From Alectoria sarmentosa (Eukaryota; Ascomycota; Lecanoromycetes; Lecanorales; Parmeliaceae), in the NCBI GenBank assembly GCA_009733775.1, contig WOGZ01000023.1, positions 1 through 64,000 on the forward strand: a DNA stretch of 64,000 nucleotides. The letters are read 5' to 3'. The notes below the pieces were generated by a model, which was not told the DNA's origin, did not search any database, and saw only the letters and a list, made by a program, of their open reading frames with translations. The position numbers and the translations under genes are program-made. Shown here in pieces: positions 32,091 through 42,859 of this stretch. The first letter of the stretch is position 1. Every line of letters begins with the position of its first letter.

Positions 32091-32714
32091 ATGGATTCTC
32101 TACAATCCCTTACCGCTGAATCATTCACCTACCCCCAATCCTATTCCTTCCCACCCTTCTTCACCCTCCAACCCAACCTCCAAACCCGCCTCTCCCAACT
32201 CCGCAAATGGTCCCGCCTAATCCAGCGGTACTGCAGGCACTACCACATCTTCAAGCTTTCTTTAGTCTCTGCTCTTGATATGCCCTTGTTCAAAAATGCG
32301 GAATCGAGAAAACGATTGAGCCTGAACGATGCGTTGCAGGTGGTGGATTGGATGACCAGAGACGAAGGTGGGAGGAGGGCAGAGTGGATTGACGGAGGGC
32401 TAGATGCCAAAGGGGGAACTGCGTGGGTCTACTGGAAACGTCCGGAGGAGTGGGCGGAGGTGATTGTTGGGTGGGTGGAGGAGACTGGACAGAAGAGTAC
32501 GGTGCTCACGCTTTATGAGTTAATAAATGGGGAGATGACTGTTGGGCGGGGTACAGTATCTCGCGATTGGAGGCTGAAATCGAATGCTCACGGAACACCA
32601 GACTTCCATGGCATGGACCCCGAACTATTCCAAAGATCTCTGGCCGTGCTCGTCAAACGGGGTAAAGCGCAGGTTTTCGGAAGCGAAGATCAACAAGGAG
32701 TCAAATTTTTCTGA
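32091..32714 (+). CDS. VPS25: ESCRT-II complex subunit VPS25
   Basis: An open frame of 207 codons with a probable in-frame intron at 32551-32601 (GTACAG...ACCAG, 51 bp, no stop). Spliced, the product is 190 residues and joins MTVGR to DFHGMDPELFQ, as in homologues. N-terminal winged helix: YSFPPFFTLQPNLQTRLSQL and KWSRLIQRYCRHYHIFKLSL. Second: WVYWKRPEEWAEVIVGWVEE, TVLTLYELINGE, and the C-terminal GKAQVFGSEDQQGVKFF, where GVKFF is the family ending. VPS25 is a Y-shaped ESCRT-II arm that recruits Vps20 during multivesicular body sorting at endosomes. Length agrees with yeast (202). Confidence 0.93.
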   Translation: MDSLQSLTAESFTYPQSYSFPPFFTLQPNLQTRLSQLRKWSRLIQRYCRHYHIFKLSLVSALDMPLFKNAESRKRLSLNDALQVVDWMTRDEGGRRAEWIDGGLDAKGGTAWVYWKRPEEWAEVIVGWVEETGQKSTVLTLYELINGEMTVGRGTVSRDWRLKSNAHGTPDFHGMDPELFQRSLAVLVKRGKAQVFGSEDQQGVKFF

Positions 32715-32897
32715 AGGAGGTCTGCACTGAGTGCTGCTCTTGCAGACTGAACGTGACCATCACCGGAGGCTCTCCTAAGGAATCAGATCTGAGATGAAGA
32801 CGTGCAGATCCGCCATACACCTCTTTTGACATGCTAAGAAAAGAGGAGTTGTGCTGTCACAAACGCTTCGCTCAATCTTCCATTGCCCACTATACGC

Positions 32898-35678
32898 TCA
32901 AGCCGTAATTGCGACGTCCTTGTCAGTCAAGATATAAGTGTCACACCATTGGTGCTTTTGCGACAGTGCAAGTTCCAGCATCCATTCATGGCGGACAATG
33001 CGAGGGTGCTTGCTCATGCCCTCGATCATCTGCCGGAACCTTGGCCACAACTTCGCCTCTTCTGGGGTAGTACCACTGATGAGGTACACGTATCCGGGCG
33101 TCCCAAGCTCTGAGCCATCACTCTCTGCGTCCAGACCTGCTCGCAGCGTTGCGGTAGATCCAGCACGAGCACGATACATGAGGCACTTGCCACCATTGAC
33201 CTCTACAATGGACTTGTATGTCTCAAAGCCGCCATGAATGTTTTCCGTGCAATAAATCGAGTACCCTCTGAGCAGCTGGCCTTTGTTACTCTTTGCTCGA
33301 GCAAGAGAATCGCTGATTTTGCATCCCATGCGCTTTTCGCCCTCAATGTCTTGAAGCAGATAGCCTTCTGGCTCAAGTAATTTATTTTGAGAAAGGCAGT
33401 CATTTACAAAATTCGTAGATAAAATGGTGGGAGCGTGTGCCAGCGCGCAGATGAACTTCTGTGTGCGAAGGATGTGCGGAGAAGCAAGGTGTGTGCAACT
33501 AGCAAAGTCAGGGATGATTAGTATTCCCATCTCTCGAAGTCGGGCCTAGGTCATGTCAGTACATTCATCGTTGGTGAGACGTACATGTACTTACGCGCTC
33601 TTCGCCTTCCTTTTTGCTGGCGCCTACCCATCTCTTGTACCCAGAGAGGACCAAACGCATCGATGGAGGAGCAAGATTCTTTGACTTCTTGACCCTCTTC
33701 ATCGCCCTGGTCTCTTCATCTGCTCCTGTATCGGTGTCTTCATCTCTTGATACTGATCGCTTCCTGTTGATCTCGAGCACCATATCTTCGCTCGACTTGC
33801 GACCTCCATGGGTAACCCCACCAACTCTCTTTCTCTCTTTTTGAAACAGTGCGATATCAGGAGCGAGATCGTGCAATTTTGCGACTGCCTTGTCCTTTGC
33901 ACTGCGACTGCCTGTGGTAGAAGGGGTCTCATTCTCTTTGCCATGGCCGATAAAGCGTGAAGGGGCTGGCGTTCGAATTGCGTTGCCCTCTGTATGTCTT
34001 CTGTTTTCCTTCGAGGGCTTGGGAGTAGGGCCATCAGATTGCAGAGCACGAAAAGGAACGTCTTGGCTCCCAGCCAAACGCGTTGGATGGGCGGCCATGG
34101 CGTTCGTACCCCTCGAAGATGTAGCGTTAGAAAGTTTCGCAGTCATTGGCCTCATCACATCGTCAGCGTCAACAGAGGGATCAACATCCGACCCATGAGG
34201 GAAGAACACTTTCTCAACTGCTTGTTTGTCAATTGGCGTCAGTCCAACAACTTCGCCTAGGTTAGTACGCGTTGGGAAATGGTTGTAGCGCGGATGGGAG
34301 ACGGTCTGTATCTGCCATTTGGCGTAACTCTCTTCAAGCCATAGGTGGTTTACCGTGTGAATGTTCCACTCTTTTGCCGCGTCACACTTTTCACTGACCA
34401 TATGAGCTGTAATTAAATGTGTGTTGTCCTCCTTCATCGTCTTGGTAAATTCTCCTCCTGCCGCCTTGGCAAGATTTTCCAAGTACACACGAGCCTCACC
34501 ATTGTAATTCGAGAGACTGATACGAAATCTACTGAAGCCTGGAAGACCTTGGCGAGCAACCGGGTAATGTAATAGCCGTCTTAGAGGTGAAGTCCATGCA
34601 TTGTGAGTGATGAGGTGGTAGAGCCAAGCCAGGTTTCCGACGTCCTTTGAAGCCCGGGAGGCTATCCGGTAATCAAGCGACTCGCGGTAATGACAGATGA
34701 AAATGTCGGCTTTATATACGCTGCCAGTCACCATCCCTCCACCGTTTAAGATAAGGTCTTCGATGGTACCCAAAAGATGGCTCCCCAATTCGAGATCCCG
34801 AGAGAGCAGGACCTTCTTACCCTTGAAGATGGTGAGTTGGCGACGGTTCATGCTAGGTGAGCTGGAAGGCGTGGGCAGCCGATCAGGTCTAGGAGACGAT
34901 GCTCCTAACATATCTTGTCGTCCGGTCTCGAGTATACGATCTTCTGGGCGTTTGCGTAGAATCTCCGGATCTGGCAGGCAGTATGGTGCTTCATCAATTC
35001 GTTTGCCTAGTCTGAGGCAGTCATCGAACCTAGCATAAGTCAGAGCTCGTGATTATCAAAAAGCGTTGACAAAAGGCTTGTTACCAGTGTGGTAAAACAT
35101 ATTTGCACTTGACGTTCTTGCTGATGGCCGTTTTGCACTTGTCCGATTCCATAGTCAGAGCTACAATGTGGGTAACCATTTTCGATACTGGACTAGAGTA
35201 CAATCCACCCATGGCGAGAACACCCCCGATGATGGCATCTGAATCTCCGCTTGGTAGATCGGCGCAACAGACGACCAGACCGGAGAAGAATAGCCTAGGA
35301 TCCGGGCTATACTGTCGAGGATTTGCAAGTCTGCCTTTAGCGATTGAGGCCTTCACCCAGTCTGGTTTGACCACGGATCTCAGAGCGTCGTTGGCTACTT
35401 CGTACTCGGGGAAATCCGTCGTGGTTGAGATGATGTGCGTGATGTCTTGCAGAGGAACCGGGTTCGCGACTGTTGTTCTCGCTATCTCTTCTGCCCCATT
35501 CTCTTCCAGTAATTTGGCAAGCTAAAGAGTTGTGTCAGCATTGGTCTTTGAACCTGGGTGTCGGAACATGCACCTCGCGTGCGCTGTCTCCTTGGAGATC
35601 CTCGGCTTGCACGATGAAGAATTGGACTTGTGCGAATAAGGACTTGCTTTCGGCACCGTCCAGGTCCATAGCGGCCAT
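32898..35678 (-). CDS. Multi-BRCT DNA-damage protein, Brc1/Rtt107 family
   Basis: Four exons in reading order: 35574-35678, 35085-35521, 33595-35029, 32898-33545; introns 52, 55 and 49 bp; 874 residues (S. pombe Brc1 is 878). BRCT repeats are recognisable through W-containing cores: VVKPDWVKASIAKGRLANPR; LFFSGLVVCCADLPSGDSDA ... CKYVLPHWFDDCLRLGKRID; FKGKKVLLSRDLELGSHLLG; ISLSNYNGEARVYLENLAKA ... IHTVNHLWLEESYAKWQIQT. A basic disordered linker (about residues 430-660) and a C-terminal BRCT pair (MGILIIPDFASCTHLASPHI ...) follow. Brc1/Rtt107 binds gamma-H2A through its last BRCT pair and brings Smc5/6 and Slx4 to damaged replication forks. Confidence 0.9.
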
Positions 35679-36307
35679 GACAGGCAGATTTGGAGATGGA
35701 CTCTGAGCGCAATAAGTCCCTCTGTTGTGAGAAAATGTGGCGAAGCGCTTCAGAGGTGGGAGCTCTGTAGTCTGTACAAATGTTGACCTGAAGTCGCGTC
35801 GGCAAAACCACTATCGAATATCGATTGACGCGCCAAGCTTTCCATGCACGTGACTTTGCCGTCACTAGCTACTTAGGTAAGCACCTTAAGTACCTAGGTA
35901 CCTTAGGTTTGCTTCGGCAAATGGTGACGACTGACGGACATTTGGAATTGGGGGCTTGGGGTTGCTGGCGGTGCATCCACACAATCGTCACCACCTTCTG
36001 GTTTGACAGTGTACATATGCGAGCACCGAATTCATGCGGGCAAGGAGGGTCGTAAATGCTTTCCAATCATGGCTTGACTTGCTACTCTATCATCTATCAT
36101 CTATCATCTATCATCCATCTTGTATCAGAGTCGAAACATTGGTGTTGCCTGCTTGATGACTGAGCAGCTAGGCATTGCAAGGGGCCACTACTTGTAATCA
36201 TTCAATGCTTGTACGAGTGTGTATCTTCCAGATCTCCTTGTCTGAATCTTTTTCTCTTCGCCTTTTCCATAGGAAAACTGCCTCTCACATAACTTCCAGC
36301 TTCTATC
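35679..36307. promoter_or_regulatory. Divergent promoter with CTATCAT microsatellite
   Basis: About 630 bp between the divergent BRCT gene (-) and alpha/beta-hydrolase gene (+). A GACGCGCC motif (about 35828) near the BRCT gene resembles an MCB-like site. A TACCTAGGTACC palindrome lies at about 35891-35902, and the heptamer CTATCAT is repeated four times (36087-36115). No coding exon seen. Confidence 0.4.
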
Positions 36308-37606
36308 ATGTCTCCTTTAGTCTTTGGAGTGCGAGAGCATACTATTCCTTGCCAATTTGTTCGAGAATATCCTGGAGCGACGTTGGAAAATCAGGAAGAT
36401 GATCTCTTTCTTCATATCAAGCAATATACTCCCTTAGACCAGTCTATTAGCCAAGCTGGTGCTGTCACAATCATTGGTACTCATGCCAATGCCTTCCCCA
36501 AGGAGTTGTACGAGCCGTTATGGGACGACTTATATCGAGCTTTGAGGAAGCAAGGGCAGGCCATCAGAGGCATATGGATTGCAGATGTCTCTCAGCAAGG
36601 CATGAGCGGGGTCCTAAATGAAGACAAGCTCGGCAACGACCCCTCTTGGAATGATCATCCTCGCGACTTGCTGCACATGATCAACCACTTCCGAAAAGAA
36701 ATGCCACGTCCTTTGGTAGGCATAGGTCACAGCATGGGCGGGAATCACCTGGTCAATTTGGCCTATATACACCCACGACTCCTGACATTTCTTGTTCTCA
36801 TTGACCCAGTCATCCAAAACGCTTCTGCTGAAGCTCCGGACAAATCTCGATTATCGCATACCCAAGCATCAACATTCCGCCGCGATGACTGGCCTTCGCG
36901 CGCGGAAGCCGCATCGTCGGTGAAGAAAAGCAAATTCTATCAGTCGTGGGACCCTCGGGTTTTTGACCTATGGATCAGATATGGCTTGCGAAGCCTACCG
37001 ACAGCTATCTATCCAAAGGAACATGACGGCTCCGACAGCTCGGCAAAAGATGACGGCCCTGTGACGTTGACTACTACGAAGCATCAGGAGGTCTTTACGT
37101 TCTTGCGCCCAAACTTTGACGGTTTGGACGCAAATGGCAAGCTGATCGTCAATTGCCGCACGCATCCTGATCTGGACTTGAGAGTTGCAGACATATACCC
37201 TTTCTATCGGCCTGAGCCACCTGCAGTTTTCAACGACCTCCCACGCCTGAGGCCTAGCACTCTGTACGTCTTCGGTGGGCAGTCTATATTATCTCTACCT
37301 GACTTGCGAAAGCAGAAAATGGAGCGTACAGGTACCGGGGTGGGAGGCAGTGGCGGTGCTGAAGCAGGGAGGGTCCAAGAAGTGGTACTTGAAGACATAG
37401 GGCATCTCGTGCCTATGGAAGCCGTGGGAAGATGCGCTGCTGCCGCGGGAGAGTGGCTGGCGATTGAATTGAAACGGTGGAGGGAAGAGGAAGGAGAATT
37501 CAAGCGGGACTGGGAGGCGAAAGAGAAAAGAGCCAAATACACAGTGAGTGAAGAGTGGAAGAAGAATGTGGGTGGTGATCCGAGGAGAAAGTCGGAGAAG
37601 CTCTGA
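36308..37606 (+). CDS. Alpha/beta hydrolase, AKT2/Lpx1-type
   Basis: Intronless, 432 residues from an ATG in good context. The nucleophile elbow is GIGHSMGG (residues about 138-145); a late His in LEDIGHLVPMEAV is the likely catalytic base. Other conserved stretches: FGVREHTIPCQFVREYPGAT, TIIGTHANAFPKELYEPLWD and IWIADVSQQGMSGVLNEDKL, which from memory match the fungal hydrolase family including peroxisomal yeast Lpx1 and Alternaria AKT2. Members are common in fungi without any toxin, so no toxin role is implied. The last residues are RRKSEKL; EKL resembles but does not fit the canonical peroxisomal signal SKL, so location is open. The C-terminal 60 residues are highly charged. Confidence 0.82.
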   Translation: MSPLVFGVREHTIPCQFVREYPGATLENQEDDLFLHIKQYTPLDQSISQAGAVTIIGTHANAFPKELYEPLWDDLYRALRKQGQAIRGIWIADVSQQGMSGVLNEDKLGNDPSWNDHPRDLLHMINHFRKEMPRPLVGIGHSMGGNHLVNLAYIHPRLLTFLVLIDPVIQNASAEAPDKSRLSHTQASTFRRDDWPSRAEAASSVKKSKFYQSWDPRVFDLWIRYGLRSLPTAIYPKEHDGSDSSAKDDGPVTLTTTKHQEVFTFLRPNFDGLDANGKLIVNCRTHPDLDLRVADIYPFYRPEPPAVFNDLPRLRPSTLYVFGGQSILSLPDLRKQKMERTGTGVGGSGGAEAGRVQEVVLEDIGHLVPMEAVGRCAAAAGEWLAIELKRWREEEGEFKRDWEAKEKRAKYTVSEEWKKNVGGDPRRKSEKL

Positions 37607-38169
37607 ACAGCCTTGTTACTGAATGCGTGAAATGTCACGCGTAGTGGGAATCTCCAAATCCCAGCGGGAAAGTTATCAGAAAAGCGGTTGTGTTCAGAGC
37701 CCTCTTCTTTTGAACTTTGCACTCTTTTGTTGGTATCAACCAACGTGAGTTGGTTGTATGGCCCCCCGCACACGCTATGGAGCCACACCCTGCCCAGAAC
37801 AACTTTGGATTTTTCACCATCGCAAATGCCAATTCTACGTTCCGAAGTCTCGAACTCTCGAAAGCGACCACACTAGGACTCGCACCTCCAAATATCTGGC
37901 AATTCTAGCACATCTCGCGCGCTACATGTCTTTAGACTTTCGAAGGAACAGAATTGGGGGTGCCAACTCGAGGTTGATATTGCCTTTTAAGATACTGAGG
38001 GAAGGTAGTCTCAGCACTCCGTAATCGTGCTCTCATTCATTGCTTCGCTCCTAGCTGTGGCGGGGTGGAGAAACCTTTCTTCTGGATAAAATTTCGTCCC
38101 CCTCCCTCAGGAATCGCTTCCTGATCACAACGGTCTACGTCTACTCGTATGTGCTCTGATCTAAGTTCG
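37607..38169. other. Convergent intergenic region, no gene seen
   Basis: Between the 3' ends of the hydrolase (+) and ceramidase (-) genes. Only short overlapping frames without recognisable content, including an antisense frame of the hydrolase 3' end. Holds 3' untranslated regions. Confidence 0.4.
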
Positions 38170-39383
38170 TCAATTTTTCTTCTTCGAAAGATCATATCGA
38201 GCATCCCCGTTCGCGCTCTTCGTCCGAACAATTTCTGGCAATGACCAAAACCTTGGCCATGATAAGTCGTATTCGTCCTGCCGTCCGTCCAAGCAATGCC
38301 TCAGCCAGATACCCCACGTTATGTAGAAGTAGGCGCCAGTGCCTGTCATGAGATGCCTACCAACAACCGTGTCAACGATCTCCTCTTTTCGACAAAGCTG
38401 TGTTTTCGTACGTACCACCACCCGTGACCCTCGAACAGGATGCCCCACGGCAAACCAATCTCTCTCCGCCACACTCTCAGCTTTGAACAATACACGTTAT
38501 CCAGATGCCAGATGAAGAAACCCCCAAGGAACGTCGTCAATCCAAAACCAATCATGACCCACATCATGCCCAGGATCTTTCTATCCCTCCTATCTTCCCC
38601 TCGACTGACCGATTTCTCATTGGCCGTCATGCTTCTCTTGTGCAACAATTTGTACTCGCTCTCACTCTGTTTTAGCCTGGGACGCAGATTCAATTCCATC
38701 GCATACATGCTACGCGTGAGGACGACAGCTGTAAGGATGGCATATGCGTTCTGATGGAAGGCGGGGTCTTGAAGATAGTGGTAATAGAGTGTGATGAAGA
38801 TGGCGAGCGAGAGGAGGAAGAGGGCCAAAAAGAGCGAGAAGAGGCGGGAGCGAGAATAGGAGAAGGTGGCGTAGCACATGAGGCAGGTAGTGTATATCAT
38901 GGACAGCTCGTCGACCAGCTGCATGGGATATTTGAGCGTAGCGTGAAACAGGCAGCTACCAGTGCCCACGACGAGGTAGCCAACGAAACTGACCAGAAAG
39001 ATGGTGTCACTACATGATTTCAGAGTCAGAATGTCTCTTTTGGGATCAGATTTGAGTCACGAAACGCGTTCCGGAAGTCTTCAACTCCAAAATACAGGAC
39101 GAATCAGGAAGACTTGGCTCGGAAAAGGCAACTCACTGGCCTTGTTTGCGACAGGATTGAATGCCGAGATAGGCGAAGTAGATGAAGAGAAGATTAGTAA
39201 GGGTGTTCACTATTTCAGCAGCAAATGGGGTCGCGTAGTAATCCTGTGGACAGAGCTATTAGTGGAGTCAATGAAAGGTACTTTGCTGCACACTTCTTCG
39301 CACCAATTGATGGTTGAGGTGACAGGGTCCCAATAACCACCGGTTGGGTTCGAATATGCGATTGAGGGTAACCAGGACGACAT
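38170..39383 (-). CDS. Alkaline (phyto/dihydro)ceramidase, ACER/Ypc1-Ydc1 family
   Basis: Four exons in reading order: 39294-39383, 39137-39243, 38416-39009, 38170-38356; introns 50, 127 and 59 bp; 325 residues, seven membrane segments. Family signatures in order: GGYWDPVTSTINWCEEDYYA, FAAEIVNTLTNLLFIYFAYL, GTGSCLFHATLKYPMQLVDE, MIYTTC and GFFIWHLDNVYCSKLRVWRR, then GWWHLMTGTGAYFYITWGIW. The Ser, His and Asp/His zinc-site positions (GSCLFH, QLVDELSM, WHLMTG) are intact. The enzyme hydrolyses ceramides to sphingoid base and fatty acid in ER or Golgi. The C-terminus DLSKKKN has Lys at -3 and -4, fitting a KKXX ER-retrieval signal. Confidence 0.93.
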
Positions 39384-39699
39384 CTTCGAGGCCTGAGCTG
39401 CTGCTTGGACGACCGTGTAGTACAAGCCCTGAGATGGTTACACGTACGAAGGTGCCAAAGTATCCAATGCTCAGCGAGGTTCACGCTAAGGGTACTACCC
39501 GGCGCTTGCAGATTTCCAGGGTTTGATCTGCGTCGGAGTTTTCGCTCACTCACTGTAAATATCTGTGCGACTTATTACATCGTTGGTCAGCGAGACACTT
39601 TGAAATTTCCACATACGCAACAAGAAGCCCATCAAGATTCTCGGCCACCTTGAGTCACTGGGTCTGTTTCTTCCTGACCCAGCAGCTCGGTCGTCCAAG
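39384..39699. promoter_or_regulatory. Divergent promoter, ceramidase / prefoldin 1
   Basis: 316 bp between the start codons of the alkaline ceramidase (-) and prefoldin 1 (+). No conserved box or hairpin stands out and no exon is visible. Both promoters must lie in this interval. Confidence 0.5.
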
Positions 39700-40170
39700 A
39701 TGTCGATCCCCAATCAAGCTCTACAGAAGGTTCACAATGTCCCTTTGCCACTTCTCATTGACCCAGCTGATGTAGATACAGCTTGCTCAAGATATCGAAT
39801 CCAAAGCGCTCTCATCACAACGAGATATCAACATTGTCAAGACGGCCGTAGCAGCCAAGCAAAGAGACATCCGGCTGCTGGAGCTCACGTCTAATGAGGT
39901 CAAGCAATTGTCAAAGGACACAAAGGTCTATCAGGGCGTAGGAAAGATGTAAGATAGCTTGTCGATCTCCTTAGTCTTTCTGTGCTGATTTTGGTCTTAA
40001 GGTTTGTGTTCAGTCCTACGTCGGACGTGGAGAAGCGGTTGTCATCAGAAACGGCGGATTTAAAGTCGGACATCTCGAATCTCAACAAAAAGCTGCACTA
40101 TCTGGAGACTACGCACAAGAACAGTCGGGAATCTTTCGAGAGACTGATCCAGTCAGGAGGAAGATCATAA
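39700..40170 (+). CDS. PFD1: Prefoldin subunit 1 (beta class)
   Basis: Three exons, 39700-39729, 39782-39948 and 40002-40170 (introns 52 and 53 bp), code 121 residues, the usual length for PFD1. The first helix reads MSIPNQALQKLAQDIESKAL, then INIVKTAVAAKQRDIRLLEL, the hairpin KDTKVYQGVGKMFVFSPTSD and the second helix VEKRLSSETADLKSDISNLN. The VYQGVGKMF element is a hallmark of beta-type prefoldin 1. It forms the prefoldin hexamer with five other subunits, one of which (subunit 5) is also in this window. Splices are fixed by the frame across QK-LAQ and GK-M-FVF. Confidence 0.93.
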
Positions 40171-40840
40171 AGTCGCCCACGGAAGCAAAAGCATCAATAT
40201 AATGGAGGATTGCCATACCTTGAGATCATGCTCTGCTCAAAGGTCCGAAGACCGCTTTCGTAGACTGGAATGGAATACCACTCTTTTACACCGACGCACG
40301 GGGTTGGGACCCGTTCGGCACGCTAGTCTCCGAATCACACACACGCATAGCGATGGCAATCAAGGGACTTGGGCCTTTCAAGTTTGTCAATTTCAGATGT
40401 TGGTTGAGCTTCATGTCCGCCAGCACAGCAGGAATCATCCCTACTATCGACAGAGATAATGATTGTTCATTACCGGTCTTTGTTATGAGAGCCGCCAAGA
40501 CCCTGCCAAGCCGAGGAGAGAGGGGCTGCTGGTGACGTTCCTCTTTTCCATCTTCAAAACAAGCATAAGGCGCACCCCCCGTTAGTACCAAGTTCTGTAC
40601 ATTATGCTTGCCCTTACTGGTACGTACATGCCCCTGGGCAGTTGTTGCGCCCTTCCTCCAAGCAGACTATTCCAAAACGTTGTGCGTCTGGCGGCTTACA
40701 AACCAGTACGCAACCCCATCATCGATCACAGATCTTGGCTAACGTTTCCATAGATACTCCCCTGCCAACCTATCTCTCCCGCCTTCTCAACCACTTCAGC
40801 GTCTCTTATATGGTCTCTTATATGGCCTTTCGGCAGATGG
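40171..40840. other. Intergenic region, no secure gene
   Basis: Between prefoldin 1 and the cysteine-repeat ORF. A minus-strand frame (40286-40591) and overlapping plus frames exist without recognisable domains. Part of it could belong to a longer gene ending in the cysteine-repeat ORF, but I could not build a convincing splice model. Confidence 0.35.
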
Positions 40841-41077
40841 ATGACTTCTACGAATGGCGGAGGTTCCTCCGGCGTGGGTAACCGCAATTGTGTCAACACT
40901 ACAGGCGATGGCAATCGGAATTGCACCAACTGTACCAACTGCTATGCTTGTCGCAATTGCACCAATTGTACAAATTGCAATAGGTGTAGGAACTTTAGCA
41001 ATTGCACGGACTGCGTCGACTGCCGCAACTGTACGGACGGGAAAGGACTGAGAAATGCAAGAAATTCAAGCTCGTGA
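40841..41077 (+). CDS. Small ORF with x-[N/D]-C tripeptide repeat
   Basis: A 78-codon ATG-started ORF. From residue 17 onward nearly every third residue is Cys preceded by Asn or Asp: NRNCVN, then CTNCTNCYACRNCTNCTNC and CRNFSNCTDCVDCRNCTDGK. It ends KGLRNARNSSS. The regular period of three is far from chance, and Cys codons vary between TGT and TGC, as do Asn codons, which argues for selection on protein rather than a simple DNA microsatellite. It has no signal peptide. It may be the final exon of a larger gene. Function unknown; a triangular beta-helix-like fold or metal binding are both speculative. Confidence 0.5.
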   Translation: MTSTNGGGSSGVGNRNCVNTTGDGNRNCTNCTNCYACRNCTNCTNCNRCRNFSNCTDCVDCRNCTDGKGLRNARNSSS

Positions 41078-41620
41078 GGTGCAAGCGCCACTCAGACTGA
41101 GGTTCACGTCGGATTTTGAGGGCGCAAAGGCAGCATGCAAACAATGTCAACGGATGCACGCGAGAGGTGCCTGCTAGAAGCCGCCACGGAGACGATGCAG
41201 GCAAACATCTGTTCATCGAACTGGTTTGATAATTTCGGCAGAACAAGAAATGTCAATCAAAATGGTAGCCCTTGATGTTGGCACGAGAAGTGAGAATAAA
41301 CGTTGATCCGACACCTTGACCTGAGTACCGAGTACTTGTACGAGTACTCCTGTCAGAGCTTTCTTCAGCTTTCCCCAGAAACCCCAAAGTAAGAGTACTG
41401 TAGGTAAAATGTGGGGTCACTAGCGCGCGAGAACCCCTTCGATCGTGATCACGAGACAAACCCCGCTCCCAACTCCTGTGCCTTCCTCCCTGTCATTCTC
41501 ATTCTCTCGTACCTGATCGTCTTCTCTCATCCATCAAACTGGTCCAGCATCTGCAAGACCTTATTGAACCTCATCCACACAAGGAAGCATCTAACCCCTT
41601 CTTCGCTCCCATCAGCCAAC
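41078..41620. other. Intergenic region, no gene seen
   Basis: About 540 bp upstream of the next gene, with pyrimidine-rich leader sequence near 41500-41620 and GAGTACTTGTACGAGTACTC (about 41329-41349), a near-perfect palindrome. No recognisable coding exon. Confidence 0.4.
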
Positions 41621-42397
41621 ATGTCAGTCGATGCAGCACCCTCAGACCTTACCAAGGTCGACTCAGCCATCTCTGGCTTGTCATCCTCTCCACCCGACGA
41701 TAAAGTAGCCGTAAAGGGGCACCGGAGAGCGAGCTCGAGTGCAGCAGGAGTGTACAACATTGCTGATCTAGGTAAGTCAACCAGAGACAGCTGAGGTAAG
41801 CATAGCGACGAACGCGCAGCTGACAAATAGATAGAGAAGGAAGGCAAGGAGTTGCAAATAGCAAAGGAGACGCAGAAGCTGAACTGGTAAGTCACGTCAA
41901 CACTCAAGACAGGGACCAGGCGCCGTTGCCCCCTCACCGTCATTCTCGCCGTGTGGGCTGCACGGAGTGATGCTTACATTTCGTATCAGGCGGCTCAACA
42001 CATCACCAGCCACGCTGGATGAGAAAGAGGTTCTCAAGAAGTTCCTCACTGAACCTCCAGTCAAGAAGATCGATCTTCACTTCCCATTGGGCCTTGAGGT
42101 CACTGCGCGGAACCTGAAGGGTGTGACTATCAAGGACGCACTAGATGCCATCCACAAGCAGTTCAAGAAGAAGGTATGCCAGCATCCTGCTCCTTTCGTA
42201 GGAACAATTGATGAAACTCGGCGCTGATGATCTTGACCGACCAGGCCGACGACGAAATGGAACTCCCTGTCCTTGCGGGCTTCGAATGGGACAAAGAAGA
42301 ATCGTGGACAAGGTTGATTGTTCATCAGAAGAAGGAAGGTCAGGCATCCAATGTTGGCAAGAAGAAGGGCAAGAAAGGAAAGGAGGAGGACGAATAG
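41621..42397 (+). CDS. Small conserved ascomycete protein, possibly DUF6699-like
   Basis: Four exons, 41621-41771, 41835-41886, 41990-42173 and 42245-42397 (introns 63, 103 and 71 bp), code 179 residues. The N-terminus is Ser/Asp rich with a basic GHRRASSS, a likely phosphosite region. The folded part begins EKEGKELQIAKETQKLNWRL and contains PPVKKIDLHFPLGLEVTARN, LKGVTIKDALDAIHKQFKKK and LAGFEWDKEESWTRLIVHQK. The tail is KKKGKKGKEEDE. The pattern resembles small fungal domains named DUF6699; this is a guess from memory. No enzyme motif. Function unknown. The acceptor at 41834 is chosen over an earlier TAG because it gives the EKEGKELQIA reading. Confidence 0.8.
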
Positions 42398-42859
42398 AAC
42401 GTCGTACACCGGTCCTGCCCACTAAGTGCGCCCAGAGCCATGGTCCGGGATGCAAACTGTGAGGTGCGATGGAGAGTGAGGGTGGGAATTGTATCAACAG
42501 CTGAGTAGCAGCCGGAAACCAGCGCAGAGACCGCAGCTGTAAGTATCCAGATATTTAGGTACTTTGGCGGCACCAATGGAATGCATCTGCTCCGCTTGCC
42601 CCTCTTTGAATCACACCATAAAGCCAGGAGCAAGACATTAGGAGCAAGGTAAGAGTCATTCGATCGTTGGTGTTCTGTTTGGAGGAACGAGGGGGAATTG
42701 GAAAAATAAATGTGTGGAATTCCAGCTACTAAGTAAGCGCGGCTGCAGCCCTATCAAAGAACCAGTCTCCGCCTTCCTCATTCGGTGTCGACCGTCGAGA
42801 GTTGTGAGTTGGTCTCTTTCGTTCCCTCTTTGCGATGCAACGGTGAATACTTTACCAGT
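42398..42859. other. Intergenic region, promoter of the FAD oxidoreductase gene
   Basis: About 460 bp between two plus-strand genes. The frame of the downstream gene extends upstream to 42785 without an ATG. No recognisable element beyond ATATTTAGGTACTTTGG-type sequence near 42548. No gene seen. Confidence 0.4.

Noticed and set aside
37204..37788. Minus-strand 194-codon frame over the alpha/beta-hydrolase 3' end
   Set aside because: Antisense of conserved hydrolase sequence including the catalytic His region; no start context and no domain.
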